From NCBI GenBank assembly GCA_964502995.1, contig CAZCZB010000001.1, positions 62,001 to 126,000 on the forward strand: a stretch of 64,000 nt of DNA, written 5' to 3'. Origin of the DNA: Bin87 sp964502995 (GTDB taxonomy: Bacteria; Chloroflexota; Dehalococcoidia; Lucifugimonadales; UBA3495). Under the pieces are notes generated by a model. It was given only the letters and a program-made list of their open reading frames with translations, ran no database searches and was not told where the DNA came from. Position 1 is the stretch's first letter; every line of letters starts with the position of its first letter. Below are positions 30,204-38,045 of the stretch, in pieces. A program made the translations under genes and the position numbers.

Positions 30204-30332
30204 CTATCTACTCCTCGGATGAATGGGACGCACCACGGTGACGATCCCGTCGCAGACATTGCACGGCTTTCCCGTCGGGCAAACGGCCGGCTGGCCATTC
30301 TCGAACTGGGGATGTTTGGGCTTGCGGGCCAT
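30204..30332 (-). CDS. Small phage protein (42 aa)
   Basis: MARKPKHPQFENGQP to HPRSR has CPTGKPCNVC, a possible metal site, and a basic tail. It is compactly placed 3 bases upstream of the 109-aa gene. No strong Shine-Dalgarno is seen. Confidence 0.52.
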   Translation of the reverse strand: MARKPKHPQFENGQPAVCPTGKPCNVCDGIVTVVRPIHPRSR

Positions 30333-30342
30333 GCTGGCCGAC

Positions 30343-30792
30343 CTATCGCCGGGGCGGCAGGAGCGCAGAGACGGTGGCTTCGACACGCTGGTCGGTGTTG
30401 TCAAACACAGCCGCGTCGTCAATCGGCCCGTAGCGTTCTTGGCTGCGCGCGGCTTCTTGTGCCGCCACGACGCGCTCCTGGTTGGCTTTCATTTCCTTGG
30501 CGCGGGGCAACAGTGTCTCCACCAAATGTTCGACCCACACGCCGGGGCGGAAAATCTGAGGATGGCCCCAACTGCTGTAGCCCGCAGCAAACACCGTGGT
30601 CCACTGCTCGTTGAGATTGACCAAAACGTCGACGTTCGACACGTAAGTGTCGAGCGTGACGCGGATCTTCTCGTCCTCGTAGATGTCGTACCCACCGTGC
30701 TTCTTGGTCCTGTGCTTGGTCTTGAGGTACCGGGCCACCACTGCTGCCGCGGACGCGACCATGATGGCCTGGTCTTTATCTGGCTGTGTCAT
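30343..30792 (-). CDS. Phage protein of unknown function (149 aa)
   Basis: MTQPDKDQAIMVASA starts at 30792 (a GTG one codon earlier is also in frame) with a weak ribosome binding site. It has a central beta segment (YDIYEDEKIRVTLDTYVSNVDV) and helical C-terminus (RAKEMKANQERVVAAQEAAR). No motif is recognised. Confidence 0.68.
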   Translation of the reverse strand: MTQPDKDQAIMVASAAAVVARYLKTKHRTKKHGGYDIYEDEKIRVTLDTYVSNVDVLVNLNEQWTTVFAAGYSSWGHPQIFRPGVWVEHLVETLLPRAKEMKANQERVVAAQEAARSQERYGPIDDAAVFDNTDQRVEATVSALLPPRR

Positions 30793-30837
30793 CACTGGAT
30801 CGTCCGTTTGTTCGGGTTCATCGGGACGGACAACCGA

Positions 30838-31305
30838 CTACGTCTTCACGTCGACGCGCTCTTCACGGTCGGTGACCTTGTAGATGCCGGGGTGCTCCTT
30901 GGGAGGAAACGCCTTGCGGACTGCCGTGGTATCGATCTTGCGCGGGCCGTACAGCGAGGGGTATTCGTCCTCCGGGTACTGGTGCCGGAACTCCGGTTCG
31001 TCGATGTTGGTCGTGGTGCCGGGAGCTTTGTATTCGAACACCACGCTGGCGTCGGTCAGGATCGCGCTGGCGCCGACACCGCCGCGAACCACGTCCAGGG
31101 CGTCGTTCTTGCCGCTGGTCTCAAGGTGGTCGGCCAGCAGGCGCAATTCCACGGCCAGGTGAATGCGTTCGCCGGGCGAGTAGGTGCAGCCCGGATCGGT
31201 CAGCTCGTCGGCCAAGCGCTCCAGACCGTCTCCGCTCAGCAGCGTCGACAGGGAGCGCAGGCGCTCGATGGTGAGGGGAGATTGCGGGACAGATTTTTTA
31301 GCCAT
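30838..31305 (-). CDS. Phage protein of unknown function (155 aa)
   Basis: MAKKSVPQSPLTIER follows GGAGTGGCCCC. Residues 10-65 are helical (LRSLSTLLSGDGLERLADEL), residues 75-100 are strands, and the tail is acidic/basic mixed. It overlaps the 90-aa gene by 8 bases. Function unknown. Confidence 0.72.
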   Translation of the reverse strand: MAKKSVPQSPLTIERLRSLSTLLSGDGLERLADELTDPGCTYSPGERIHLAVELRLLADHLETSGKNDALDVVRGGVGASAILTDASVVFEYKAPGTTTNIDEPEFRHQYPEDEYPSLYGPRKIDTTAVRKAFPPKEHPGIYKVTDREERVDVKT

Positions 31306-31570
31306 GGGGCCACTCCTTCGGTCGTGGTTGGGCCGGGTCGTCGTTTATCGAAAAGAACACGACCTTGCCGTCGTCTCTGGCCAGCAGGCTGCATCCGGTC
31401 TCCAGCGCCTCGTCCAGCAGCACGCAGATTTCGTCGGCGGTGGTTTCGACGTACCACTCCCAGTCGGACGGGGCGTGCATGGGGACCTGCACTTGGCGAT
31501 CCTTGGCCAGCGTTCTAACCTGGGCTTTATCGGTGACCACCTCGGTCACTGTTGGAATAGAAATTGGCAT
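31298..31570 (-). CDS. Phage protein of unknown function (90 aa)
   Basis: MPISIPTVTEVVTDK starts behind AAAGGAGAGGAAATT. It has an acidic centre (ETTADEICVLLDEAL) and strands (CSLLARDDGKVVFFSIN). Position behind the excisionase-like gene suggests early or lysogeny-control timing. Confidence 0.72.
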   Translation of the reverse strand: MPISIPTVTEVVTDKAQVRTLAKDRQVQVPMHAPSDWEWYVETTADEICVLLDEALETGCSLLARDDGKVVFFSINDDPAQPRPKEWPHG

Positions 31571-31614
31571 AATTTCCTCTCCTTTATGCCTTCGTGCGTG
31601 TAGGACGTGATCCG

Positions 31615-31836
31615 TCAGTACGTTTTGAAGGGCCCAGTCGCGTTCTCTTCCGCGGGCGTAGTTTCTTCCAGCCAGGCTTCCAAGGCCCAGGCCGGCACCA
31701 GGCGAGAACGCCCAACCTTTTTGCTGGCGATGTCGCCGCGCAGAAGAAGCTCTCGCATCTTGGTTTCACCCAGGCCCACGGCTTGAGCAGCCTCGGCCAC
31801 GCTGTAGGCCAGTCGTTTGATTTCGACCTCAGACAT
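31615..31836 (-). CDS. Excisionase-like MerR-type helix-turn-helix protein (73 aa)
   Basis: LAYSVAEAAQAVGLGETKMRELLLRGDIASKKVGRSRLVPAWALEAWLEE is the HTH_17/Xis fold: a winged helix with the VGRSRLVP beta hairpin. In a temperate phage it could act in excision with the integrase at 36279-37406. Start 31836 follows GGAGGAG. Confidence 0.82.
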   Translation of the reverse strand: MSEVEIKRLAYSVAEAAQAVGLGETKMRELLLRGDIASKKVGRSRLVPAWALEAWLEETTPAEENATGPFKTY

Positions 31837-32095
31837 AGCGGCCCTCCTCCATGCAAGCGTTCTGAGCCTCCGCCAGCAGCATGTTGAACCTGGCCCGCTT
31901 CCGGGCGATGTCCCGTTCCAACTCCGCGATGCGGTCGGCGCGGTGCTCACCGGCCGGCCGGCAGCGCAGCACGGTCAGGCTCTCCCGGTCGTAGGCCAGT
32001 TCTCCGGCCAACTTCCGCAAGGGACCTTCGTAGCGGCGCCGAGCCGTGGGTTGGGCCAGACGTTTCTGTTGGCGTTCCGCGATGGCCAGCGTCAT
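31829..32095 (-). CDS. Coiled-coil phage protein (88 aa)
   Basis: The ATG at 32095 overlaps the Cro-like stop. The protein is highly basic and helical (RRRYEGPLRKLAGELAYDRE, RIAELERDIARKRARFNMLLAEAQ), a two-segment coiled coil. It may be a DNA-associated regulator; function unknown. Confidence 0.66.
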   Translation of the reverse strand: MTLAIAERQQKRLAQPTARRRYEGPLRKLAGELAYDRESLTVLRCRPAGEHRADRIAELERDIARKRARFNMLLAEAQNACMEEGRYV

Positions 32096-32340
32096 CACTC
32101 CGTCTCCGGCTTTTCTTTCCCTGCCAATACCCGTTGCCGGGCCTCTTCGGCCCGATCCAACAGGTCCAGGGCTTCATAGACGTCCGGCTCGAACCCTTCG
32201 GGCATGGGGCGCCGGCCGTTCAGGATCGCGCTGAGCGCGGTTTCGTGGATTTGCAGGATATCTGCGAGTTCCCTGGCCCGGTGTCCACGGGAGGCTATCT
32301 GGCCCCGGAGCCGGGCTAGTAATGGCGTGACTTCAGGCAT
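32095..32340 (-). CDS. Cro-like helix-turn-helix regulator (81 aa)
   Basis: Residues 18-45 (HRARELADILQIHETALSAILNGRRPM) form an XRE-type HTH. It is the first gene leftward from the operator region and diverges from the CI-like gene, the classical Cro position, with GGAG upstream. It should compete for the operators at 32365-32446 and favour lytic growth; that role is inferred from position. Confidence 0.82.
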   Translation of the reverse strand: MPEVTPLLARLRGQIASRGHRARELADILQIHETALSAILNGRRPMPEGFEPDVYEALDLLDRAEEARQRVLAGKEKPETE

Positions 32341-32395
32341 TGCAGTCTCCTCGTTTTGCTGGTTGATACCAGTAATACTGGTATCAGATTGGCGA

Positions 32396-32424
32396 ATCCT
32401 AAACCAGTATTACTTGTATGTCAA
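32396..32424 (-). promoter_or_regulatory. Leftward early promoter (cro side)
   Basis: TTGACA (32419-32424) and TAGGAT (32396-32401) are exactly 17 bases apart. The second operator fills the spacer, so a bound repressor would block RNA polymerase. Confidence 0.85.
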
Positions 32425-32442
32425 GTATTTTTGTTTGATACA
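32414..32442 (+). promoter_or_regulatory. Rightward repressor-gene promoter
   Basis: TTGTAT (32414-32419) and GATACA (32437-32442) are 17 bases apart and face the CI-like gene. The match to consensus is weaker than for the leftward promoter, as expected for a maintenance promoter. Confidence 0.55.
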
Positions 32443-32471
32443 GTAAGGCCACCGTTGATAGCGGAGGTGTC

Positions 32472-33143
32472 ATGGCGACTACAAATCTTTTAGGCGGTCG
32501 GGTGAAGCGAGCACGTGACCGCGCCAACATGACTCAAGCGGAATTGGCCGATTGCTTGGGCGTGCGACAACAGGCCATATCCAACGTCGAGACCAACCGC
32601 AACGAGTTGAAGTGGGAGATGATTGTCGATTTAGCGAAAGCGCTCAACGTCTCCGTTGACTACCTAGCCTGTCTGACGGACGACCCCATATCCTGCGACG
32701 ACCGATTTGTCAGGTCTATCGGCTATGAGTTCGTCGAATACGTACCCATCCAACGGGATTTGGCAGTGGCCGGCATCAACATGGGGAATCTTGTTGGCCA
32801 CGAGGTCGGCGGCTTGCCTTTTCGCCGCTTCCGACTGGAACAGCTCGGCATCGACCCGACGAATGCGCGTGTGTTTCGGGTCAAGGGCGATTCCATGTGC
32901 CCGACATTGACCGACGGCGGCGCAATCCTGGTGGACTACGCCCAAAGCAGGCTCTACGACGGCGGGATATTCGTTTTTGAGATAGACGACACCCTGATGG
33001 TGAAGCGCGCCCGTTACAGCGACCAATGGATGATGGTCAGCGACAATCCGGACCCGGCATTTGCGTCGATTCCCTTCACCGAAGAGGCCATTATCTGGGG
33101 GCGGGTGGTCTGGACGTCACGGATTTTCTACGGCAGTAAGTAA
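32472..33143 (+). CDS. CI-like repressor (HTH plus S24 LexA-like domain)
   Basis: The 223-residue protein has an XRE HTH at residues 20-41 (TQAELADCLGVRQQAISNVE) and a C-terminal S24 domain with the serine in VKGDSMCPTL (Ser141) and the lysine in TLMVKRA (Lys178). An Ala-Gly at 100-101 in LAVAGINMG is a plausible self-cleavage site, so SOS-type induction is likely. It starts behind GGAGGTGTC and should maintain lysogeny by binding the adjacent operators. Confidence 0.93.
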   Translation: MATTNLLGGRVKRARDRANMTQAELADCLGVRQQAISNVETNRNELKWEMIVDLAKALNVSVDYLACLTDDPISCDDRFVRSIGYEFVEYVPIQRDLAVAGINMGNLVGHEVGGLPFRRFRLEQLGIDPTNARVFRVKGDSMCPTLTDGGAILVDYAQSRLYDGGIFVFEIDDTLMVKRARYSDQWMMVSDNPDPAFASIPFTEEAIIWGRVVWTSRIFYGSK

Positions 33144-33295
33144 TAGGGCAGGCTCGTTCCTTGCACTCTTGGGATGGCCGACGATGTGTCCGATGCTGAG
33201 GGGAACGGCCACCCCAGAATACCAAGCCCGCCTGATCAACCTAGAACTGGAGAAATGACGTTGACGAAACTACCGACGCTCTTCCAAGGAGAACC

Positions 33296-34147
33296 ATGAA
33301 ACTCACCAAACGAATCGGTATTCTGATAATCGCCGTAGCCGTCATCGCGGCTGCGATAGTCGGATCGGTCGTTGCCGCCGGCGATGCCCAAAAGTTCACC
33401 ACCTGGCAGGCCGCATTTGACCACCTGACCGGTCGCGTGGCGGACCTGGAGGCCAAGCACAGCATCGTCTGCTCCACGCTCGTGGACGAGTACAACGTCG
33501 GTCACCGGGCGTCCAGCACCGACACTGAGCAGGAATCGCACGACCTCGGGATCGGCAAGGTCGAAGATTACCTGGATAAGGCAACCAGCGGGACCCACTA
33601 CGAAACGAGCTGGACGCGAGCCGGAGCGGAGGCTGAGTACAAACGATGCACTCCCGTCAGTCAGACCTCCAACACCCCGAAACCAACTTCCACCACGCCG
33701 GCGCCGTCATCGACCACGACCTGCACACCGGACGATTACGACCGCCAAGAATGGGGCGACTACCCGGCCGCCAATGCTGATGCAACGCCCCGGTGGACGT
33801 TGCCCGCAGACAATGTAAATTCACCGGGCATCACCCAGGACCACCATGTTGCGCTGAAGGACGCCCACGTATCCGGCGGATGCGATTGGTCGGAGGCTCG
33901 GAAAGATACCTTTTCCGACGACACCGGCAACCTGAACCCGACCACTCGGTCGTTCAACTCCAGCAAGGGGAATCGCACGCCCGACCAGTTGACGGGTATC
34001 GCGCTGCGCATCATTGATACGCCTGTTGAGAAGTGCGCTTATGCCACTCAACACGACGCGGTGAAACGCAAGTACGGCCTGACCATGACGGACAGTGAGC
34101 AAACGACCGTGACCGCTTGGCTCGCACTCTGTTCGTCCGAGAGGTAG
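33296..34147 (+). CDS. Membrane-anchored or secreted HNH/DUF1524-like nuclease
   Basis: Residues 7-28 form a signal anchor, and a Thr/Ser/Pro-rich linker (118-142) leads to a C-terminal domain with QDHHVALKDAHVSGG (182-195) and NSSKGNRTPD (211-220). These are the hallmarks of DUF1524/HNH extracellular nucleases, and WG is present earlier in the domain. AAGGAGAACC precedes the ATG. It is the first cargo gene after the repressor and is probably expressed in the lysogen. A role in degrading incoming or extracellular DNA is inferred. Confidence 0.8.
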   Translation: MKLTKRIGILIIAVAVIAAAIVGSVVAAGDAQKFTTWQAAFDHLTGRVADLEAKHSIVCSTLVDEYNVGHRASSTDTEQESHDLGIGKVEDYLDKATSGTHYETSWTRAGAEAEYKRCTPVSQTSNTPKPTSTTPAPSSTTTCTPDDYDRQEWGDYPAANADATPRWTLPADNVNSPGITQDHHVALKDAHVSGGCDWSEARKDTFSDDTGNLNPTTRSFNSSKGNRTPDQLTGIALRIIDTPVEKCAYATQHDAVKRKYGLTMTDSEQTTVTAWLALCSSER

Positions 34148-34153
34148 TTCAAA

Positions 34154-34606
34154 ATGGCAACGGAGACAAGAAACAGGATCCCTTGGTGGCGCCGTTGGGG
34201 GATGATCGTCGTCTGGGGAGTCTTGATCGGTTTGTGCATTGCCGCAATATCTTGTGGCGACGAAACCGATCAATCCTCAGCCGTTAACACTCAGATTTCC
34301 GCTGACCTGAAAGCCATGATCGTAGCGCAGGTCACAGGCTACCCAGAAGCGTTGGACGCCGCGATCACGCAACAAGACGAGGACATCAGCATTGTCCTTG
34401 TGGTCGCAGGCTGGACTTCCGAATCGAAGGCCAGAGAACTAGGCGACAACGCCGTAAGAATGACCAAAAGCCTCAGCCCAGATTCTTCTCCAGGGGAGTC
34501 AATTGGACAGGGAAGGTACAACTACTTGGTCAGCGTATATGACCCAGGTGAGCGGTTGATTGCTCAGGGCGCTAAAGCCAAGGGCGCCGACCGTATCACG
34601 TGGTAA
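34154..34606 (+). CDS. Lipoprotein or membrane protein of the lysogeny cargo (150 aa)
   Basis: A tryptophan- and arginine-rich start (WWRRWG) precedes a hydrophobic segment (17-33) ending in AAISC, a plausible lipobox (Cys34). The exported part is an alpha/beta domain (ISIVLVVAGWTSESKARELG...YNYLVSVYD). It starts 6 bases after the nuclease stop behind GAGGTAG, so the two are cotranscribed; it might protect against or localise the nuclease. Confidence 0.72.
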   Translation: MATETRNRIPWWRRWGMIVVWGVLIGLCIAAISCGDETDQSSAVNTQISADLKAMIVAQVTGYPEALDAAITQQDEDISIVLVVAGWTSESKARELGDNAVRMTKSLSPDSSPGESIGQGRYNYLVSVYDPGERLIAQGAKAKGADRITW

Positions 34607-34645
34607 TCAGCGCAAACCTTTGCGGCGTCATTTCGGAGCCTAATC

Positions 34646-35752
34646 ATGCCACTTGAAGAAAGCATCCACTCCCTCGCTGCACGACTGCCCGACGTCCTGT
34701 CTCTGATAGAAACCGAGGAGGGCACCAAGAACGCCCTGGTGCTCCCCTTCATCGCGGCGCTGGGCTACAACCCATTCGACCCGAATGAAGTCATACCTGA
34801 GTACGTCGCCGACGTGGGGATCCGGCGCGGCGAAAGGGTTGACTTTGCCTTGATGCGGGACAGAGAGCCTATCATCCTCTTTGAGTGCAAGGCAGCTAAC
34901 GTCAACTTGGGCGATAGCCACATATCGCAACTGTTTCGCTACTTCACCACCACGCCGGTCCGCATCGGCGTGCTCACCAACGGCGTCGTTTATCGGTTCT
35001 TTTCGGACCTGGACAAAGCCAACACCATGGACCAGCAGCCTTTTCTCGAAGTCAACCTGGCGGAGTTGGACGATGCAACGGTCGCTGTACTGCACCGTTT
35101 CGCCAAAGGTTCCTTTGACGCGGAACGGACCATCGAGGCAGCCCTCGATCTGAAATACACCAACTCAATCCAACAGGTGCTGGCCGAAGAGTTCGCCAAC
35201 CCGTCCGGCGAGTTGGTCCGAATGATAGCGCGGCGGGTCCATGGCAGCAGCGTACCACAGGCAGTAATCAAGAGATTCGAGGCGTTGGTCAAGGACGCAT
35301 TTGCTCGGTTCATCAACAAAAGAACCGAAGCCCGTCCTCAGTCCGGTCCCGAACCGGACGGGTCGGGGACATCCACAGAAGAGGCTATTGCACAACACCG
35401 CCCGAACCCGGCGCCCGTGGAGCTTCCCATTGACTTGTTTATGGAACCGGGCGTCGGTATGTATTCGAGGGCGCGACTGGAGGACGATGGCTTTACCGTT
35501 GTCGTGCTTGCCGGGTCAGCGATTTGCGCGCACGAAAGGCGGACAGCTGGACTCGTCGTTTCCGAACAAAGAAGAGACGCCCTGGAGCGGGCCACATGGG
35601 TTGAAGATGGCGAACACTATCAACTGACGCAAGACTACAGATGCACATCGCCTACCAACGCGGCCACTTTCGTCTTGGGGTGGCACGCCAATGGTCGTCA
35701 ATGGTGGACAGATGCAGACGGCAGAAAGCTGGCCCAAATCCTGAACGGCTGA
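34646..35752 (+). CDS. HsdR-N-like PD-(D/E)XK protein with DUF4357 domain
   Basis: Residues 20-110 match the N-terminal nuclease domain of type I restriction subunits, with RVDFALM (Asp66) and LFECKAAN (Glu80, Lys82) as PD-(D/E)XK residues. Residues 265-368 match DUF4357 (ALERATWVEDGEHYQLTQDY...TNAATFVLGW). Stand-alone proteins of this type are common near defence genes. Carried by a lysogen, it may block other phages; that is inferred. Confidence 0.8.
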   Translation: MPLEESIHSLAARLPDVLSLIETEEGTKNALVLPFIAALGYNPFDPNEVIPEYVADVGIRRGERVDFALMRDREPIILFECKAANVNLGDSHISQLFRYFTTTPVRIGVLTNGVVYRFFSDLDKANTMDQQPFLEVNLAELDDATVAVLHRFAKGSFDAERTIEAALDLKYTNSIQQVLAEEFANPSGELVRMIARRVHGSSVPQAVIKRFEALVKDAFARFINKRTEARPQSGPEPDGSGTSTEEAIAQHRPNPAPVELPIDLFMEPGVGMYSRARLEDDGFTVVVLAGSAICAHERRTAGLVVSEQRRDALERATWVEDGEHYQLTQDYRCTSPTNAATFVLGWHANGRQWWTDADGRKLAQILNG

Positions 35753-35802
35753 GCCGAGATAGTCCATAACGAACGACCGATTTGACGACAAGGGAGACTA
35801 CT

Positions 35803-36258
35803 TTGAAAACTAGGACCACTTTGCTTGCCGCCTTTGCGGTGGTCGTCGCCATCGTTGGGGCGTGGTTCTCTGCCGGCGCGAGCGTCTCCGCGCACCAGCC
35901 TGACGTTTATCAGATTGATCAGAGCAATGCACCTGATCCCCCCTGCACCTTCTACCACGACGATGCCTGTGAAATCGCCGCTACCCCAGGAAGTTTGACT
36001 ATCTCTGAGTCGAACTGGGCCGGGCAATCCCATGGACTCGATACCCAACTCAGCGCCGCGCAAGCGCACTTTCAGAACCTTACCGGCTTCGCCGAACTAA
36101 AGGGGCAGGTGAACGACCACATCGTGCCAAGCGTCACCCGCTTACTTGTCGCAAGCGGCGGGACCGATACTTCGAGCGGAGATGTGAGCTACGCCATAAC
36201 CTCAGACATCACCGGCCTGCCGTGGATCGCGGAGGCGGAGTACCAGGTACTGCCTTAG
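35803..36258 (+). CDS. Secreted protein of unknown function, TTG start (151 aa)
   Basis: A TTG at 35803 follows AAGGGAG at proper spacing and opens a signal peptide (KTRTTLLAAFAVVVAIVGAW, cleavage near ASVSA-HQ). The mature part has two cysteines (PPCTFYHDDAC) and a Ser/Thr-rich C-terminal half. It sits between the nuclease-like gene and the integrase; function unknown. Confidence 0.7.
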   Translation: MKTRTTLLAAFAVVVAIVGAWFSAGASVSAHQPDVYQIDQSNAPDPPCTFYHDDACEIAATPGSLTISESNWAGQSHGLDTQLSAAQAHFQNLTGFAELKGQVNDHIVPSVTRLLVASGGTDTSSGDVSYAITSDITGLPWIAEAEYQVLP

Positions 36259-36278
36259 GTCAGACCGACATCAACCCC

Positions 36279-37406
36279 ATGGCCGGCCAGATAACACAAC
36301 GCAAGCCCGGCGTCTGGAAGCTCGTCGTCAACCTCGGCCGCGATACCCAGGGCATCCGCCGGCGCCGCGCCTTCACCGTTCACGGCACCCGCCGCGACGC
36401 CGAGCGACGCCTGCGTGAAATCCTGACCGACCTTGACCGCGGCGTCGCTCCGCCGGAACACATCACCTTGGCCGAGTGGCTCGACCGTTGGATGCGGGAG
36501 GTCATCGTCCCTCAGCGGAGTGTGGCCACCGCCGAGCGGTACGAGGGCATCATCCGCAAGTACATTGGCCCAGCCCTCGGCCATCACGAATTGGCCCGAC
36601 TATCGCCCCTGCGGATCAAGCGGTTCCAGGACGAGATGCTCGATGACGGCCTGTCGCCCTCGTCAGTGGGCCTGATGCACATCATCATTTCGGGGGCCTA
36701 CCGCTACGCCATGATGCTGGAGGTAGTCCAGCGCAACCCCGCGTCGGCGGTGCCGGGCCCACCCCGCGTTCGGGGCGCAATCGACGTACCCGAGGTCGAA
36801 TACGTTCAGGCGATGCTGGACCTGGCCGAACGCGAAAAGCACCTGTTGTTCCCCATGATCCACGCCATCGCCTACACCGGAATGCGCCGGGGCGAGGCCA
36901 TCGCGCTGACGTGGGACGACGTCGACCTGGACAACGGCTATTTGGAGATAACCCGTTCGGCGGGCTGGCGACGGGCCGGGCTGGTCATCTCGTCGCCCAA
37001 GACTGCCGCCGGCGCCCGCATGGTGGACCTGGACCCGAGGACGATTGAGGTGCTGCTGGACCACCGGAAGTGGCAGGCCGCTTACATCGCGGACCATGCC
37101 GGCTACTACGACAACCGGGGCATATTGTTCGCTGACGAAAAAGGCGGCTATATCAAGCCCAACCGGGTGTCGCGGACTATTGGGGACCTTGGTCGGAAGG
37201 TCGGCCACCCCCGAATGACGACCCACTCCCTGCGCCACTTCCACGTGACGATGCTGTTGCAATCGGGGTTCCACGAGGCCATCGTCGCCCAGCGCGCCGG
37301 CCACGCCAATTCCTCAATCACCCGGACGGTGTACGCCCACGCACTGCCCGGCTGGCAACGCGAAGCGGCGGAAGCCTTCGGTAAGGCTATGGAGCGTGGA
37401 GCGTGA
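36279..37406 (+). CDS. int: Tyrosine recombinase (phage integrase)
   Basis: The 375-residue enzyme integrates and excises the phage. It has an N-terminal AP2-like arm-binding domain (RKPGVWKLVVNLGRD, GTRRDAERRLREIL), a SAM-like core-binding domain (70-170) and a catalytic domain with Arg in YTGMRRGEAIALTW, HSLRHFHVTML and the Tyr in RTVYAHALPG. The start MAGQITQRKPG at 36279 is chosen by domain fit; its Shine-Dalgarno is weak. It adjoins the attachment site at 37546-37566. Confidence 0.94.
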   Translation: MAGQITQRKPGVWKLVVNLGRDTQGIRRRRAFTVHGTRRDAERRLREILTDLDRGVAPPEHITLAEWLDRWMREVIVPQRSVATAERYEGIIRKYIGPALGHHELARLSPLRIKRFQDEMLDDGLSPSSVGLMHIIISGAYRYAMMLEVVQRNPASAVPGPPRVRGAIDVPEVEYVQAMLDLAEREKHLLFPMIHAIAYTGMRRGEAIALTWDDVDLDNGYLEITRSAGWRRAGLVISSPKTAAGARMVDLDPRTIEVLLDHRKWQAAYIADHAGYYDNRGILFADEKGGYIKPNRVSRTIGDLGRKVGHPRMTTHSLRHFHVTMLLQSGFHEAIVAQRAGHANSSITRTVYAHALPGWQREAAEAFGKAMERGA

Positions 37407-37413
37407 CTGTGAG

Positions 37414-37454
37414 ATTGGTGCCTCTCTCCGAAAATGGTGCCCTAATGGTGCCCT
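37414..37454. promoter_or_regulatory. Direct repeats next to int, possible integrase arm sites
   Basis: ATTGGTGCC, AATGGTGCCCT and AATGGTGCCCT occur at 37414, 37433 and 37444, and four GATGC repeats follow at 37508-37540. Short direct repeats between int and the core site are typical arm-type binding sites. This assignment is inferred. Confidence 0.45.
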
Positions 37455-37545
37455 GCTCGCCAACGTCCCATGATGGACGGTGGCGCCAAACCCCTGATTT
37501 CCCGCACGGATGCGATGCCAACGATGCTTTGCGATGCTGATATGC

Positions 37546-37566
37546 GGAGTCCCTCCCTCGGCACCA
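37546..37566 (+). other. attR: 3' end of a tRNA gene (probably tRNA-Leu)
   Basis: GGAGTCCCTCCCTCGGCACCA has the T-loop end (GAGT), a T-stem strand (CCCTC), acceptor strand (CCTCGGC), discriminator A and CCA of a tRNA, with nothing tRNA-like before it. The acceptor would pair with GCCGAGG, as in tRNA-Leu. It is the displaced native 3' end, and the reconstituted tRNA should be at the left prophage end. Confidence 0.78.
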
Positions 37567-38045
37567 GATTTCTTCCAAATGAGTATAAAAAGCCCCATCG
37601 GCGTTGCTGTGTATGACATCCTGCTTCTTTGGGTTGCCTGCTGCCAAGGCGCGACGTCAGCCGTCAGCAAAGCGGAGCGCCACTCGTTCTATTGGCGCGG
37701 CTGCGGAACCGAAAAACCGTACGAGCCGAAAATCTGCGAACGGCATGGTTCCCGGGTCATGTGAGCGGGTACCGGGTAACAGGTGAAACCGGTGGCCCAT
37801 GCCATAGCCGGTTCCTTGCCCGTCAAGAGTAAAGTCCCCACACGTGGATCAACTGAAATCGGGTGGCAGGAAGATGGCCACCGCGTCATCCTGATCGGAA
37901 TTACCAAAGCCCGATGAGGGAGGGCCGCGATGGCCAAGCACAGCGTGGCGAACGCAGTCCGGACCGGCTCACCCACTGCGATGTGGTGGGCACGTTTGGG
38001 GATAAACTCCCAAAACCCCATTCCAAACGAGGTTGCCCATTGCCG
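37567..38045. other. Host intergenic region right of the prophage
   Basis: Together with 37407-37545 this is a gene-free stretch. I see no ribosome-binding-site-led frame, no further tRNA and no clear terminator. It separates the attachment site from the betaine-synthesis genes. Confidence 0.55.

Larger units (their letters stand above)
32365..32446. promoter_or_regulatory. Phage repressor operators
   Basis: A perfect 21-bp palindrome, GATACCAGTA-A-TACTGGTATC, lies at 32365-32385. A close copy is at 32401-32419 (AACCAGTATTACTTGT core) and a half site, GATACAGTAA, at 32437-32446. The first covers the leftward start region, the second lies in the spacer of the leftward promoter, and the half site overlaps the -10 of the rightward one. 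Confidence 0.85.
1..37566. mobile_element. Temperate phage genome integrated in a tRNA gene (left end outside window)
   Basis: Dense, short, overlapping leftward genes carry phage replication and modification functions (sliding clamp, Toprim primase, DUF3987 ATPase, two DNA methyltransferases, ThyX, RusA-like). They are followed by a Cro/CI switch, cargo genes, a tyrosine integrase and a 3' tRNA fragment at 37546-37566, after which the gene style changes to ordinary bacterial operons. No capsid, terminase, portal or tail gene is visible, so the structural half must lie to the left. The right boundary rests on the tRNA fragment; the left boundary is not seen. Confidence 0.93.

Noticed and set aside
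33174..33299. 41-codon rightward frame (MADDVSDAEGNG...) between the repressor and nuclease genes
   Set aside because: It has no ribosome binding site and poor composition; it most likely is leader sequence, although its stop overlaps the nuclease ATG.
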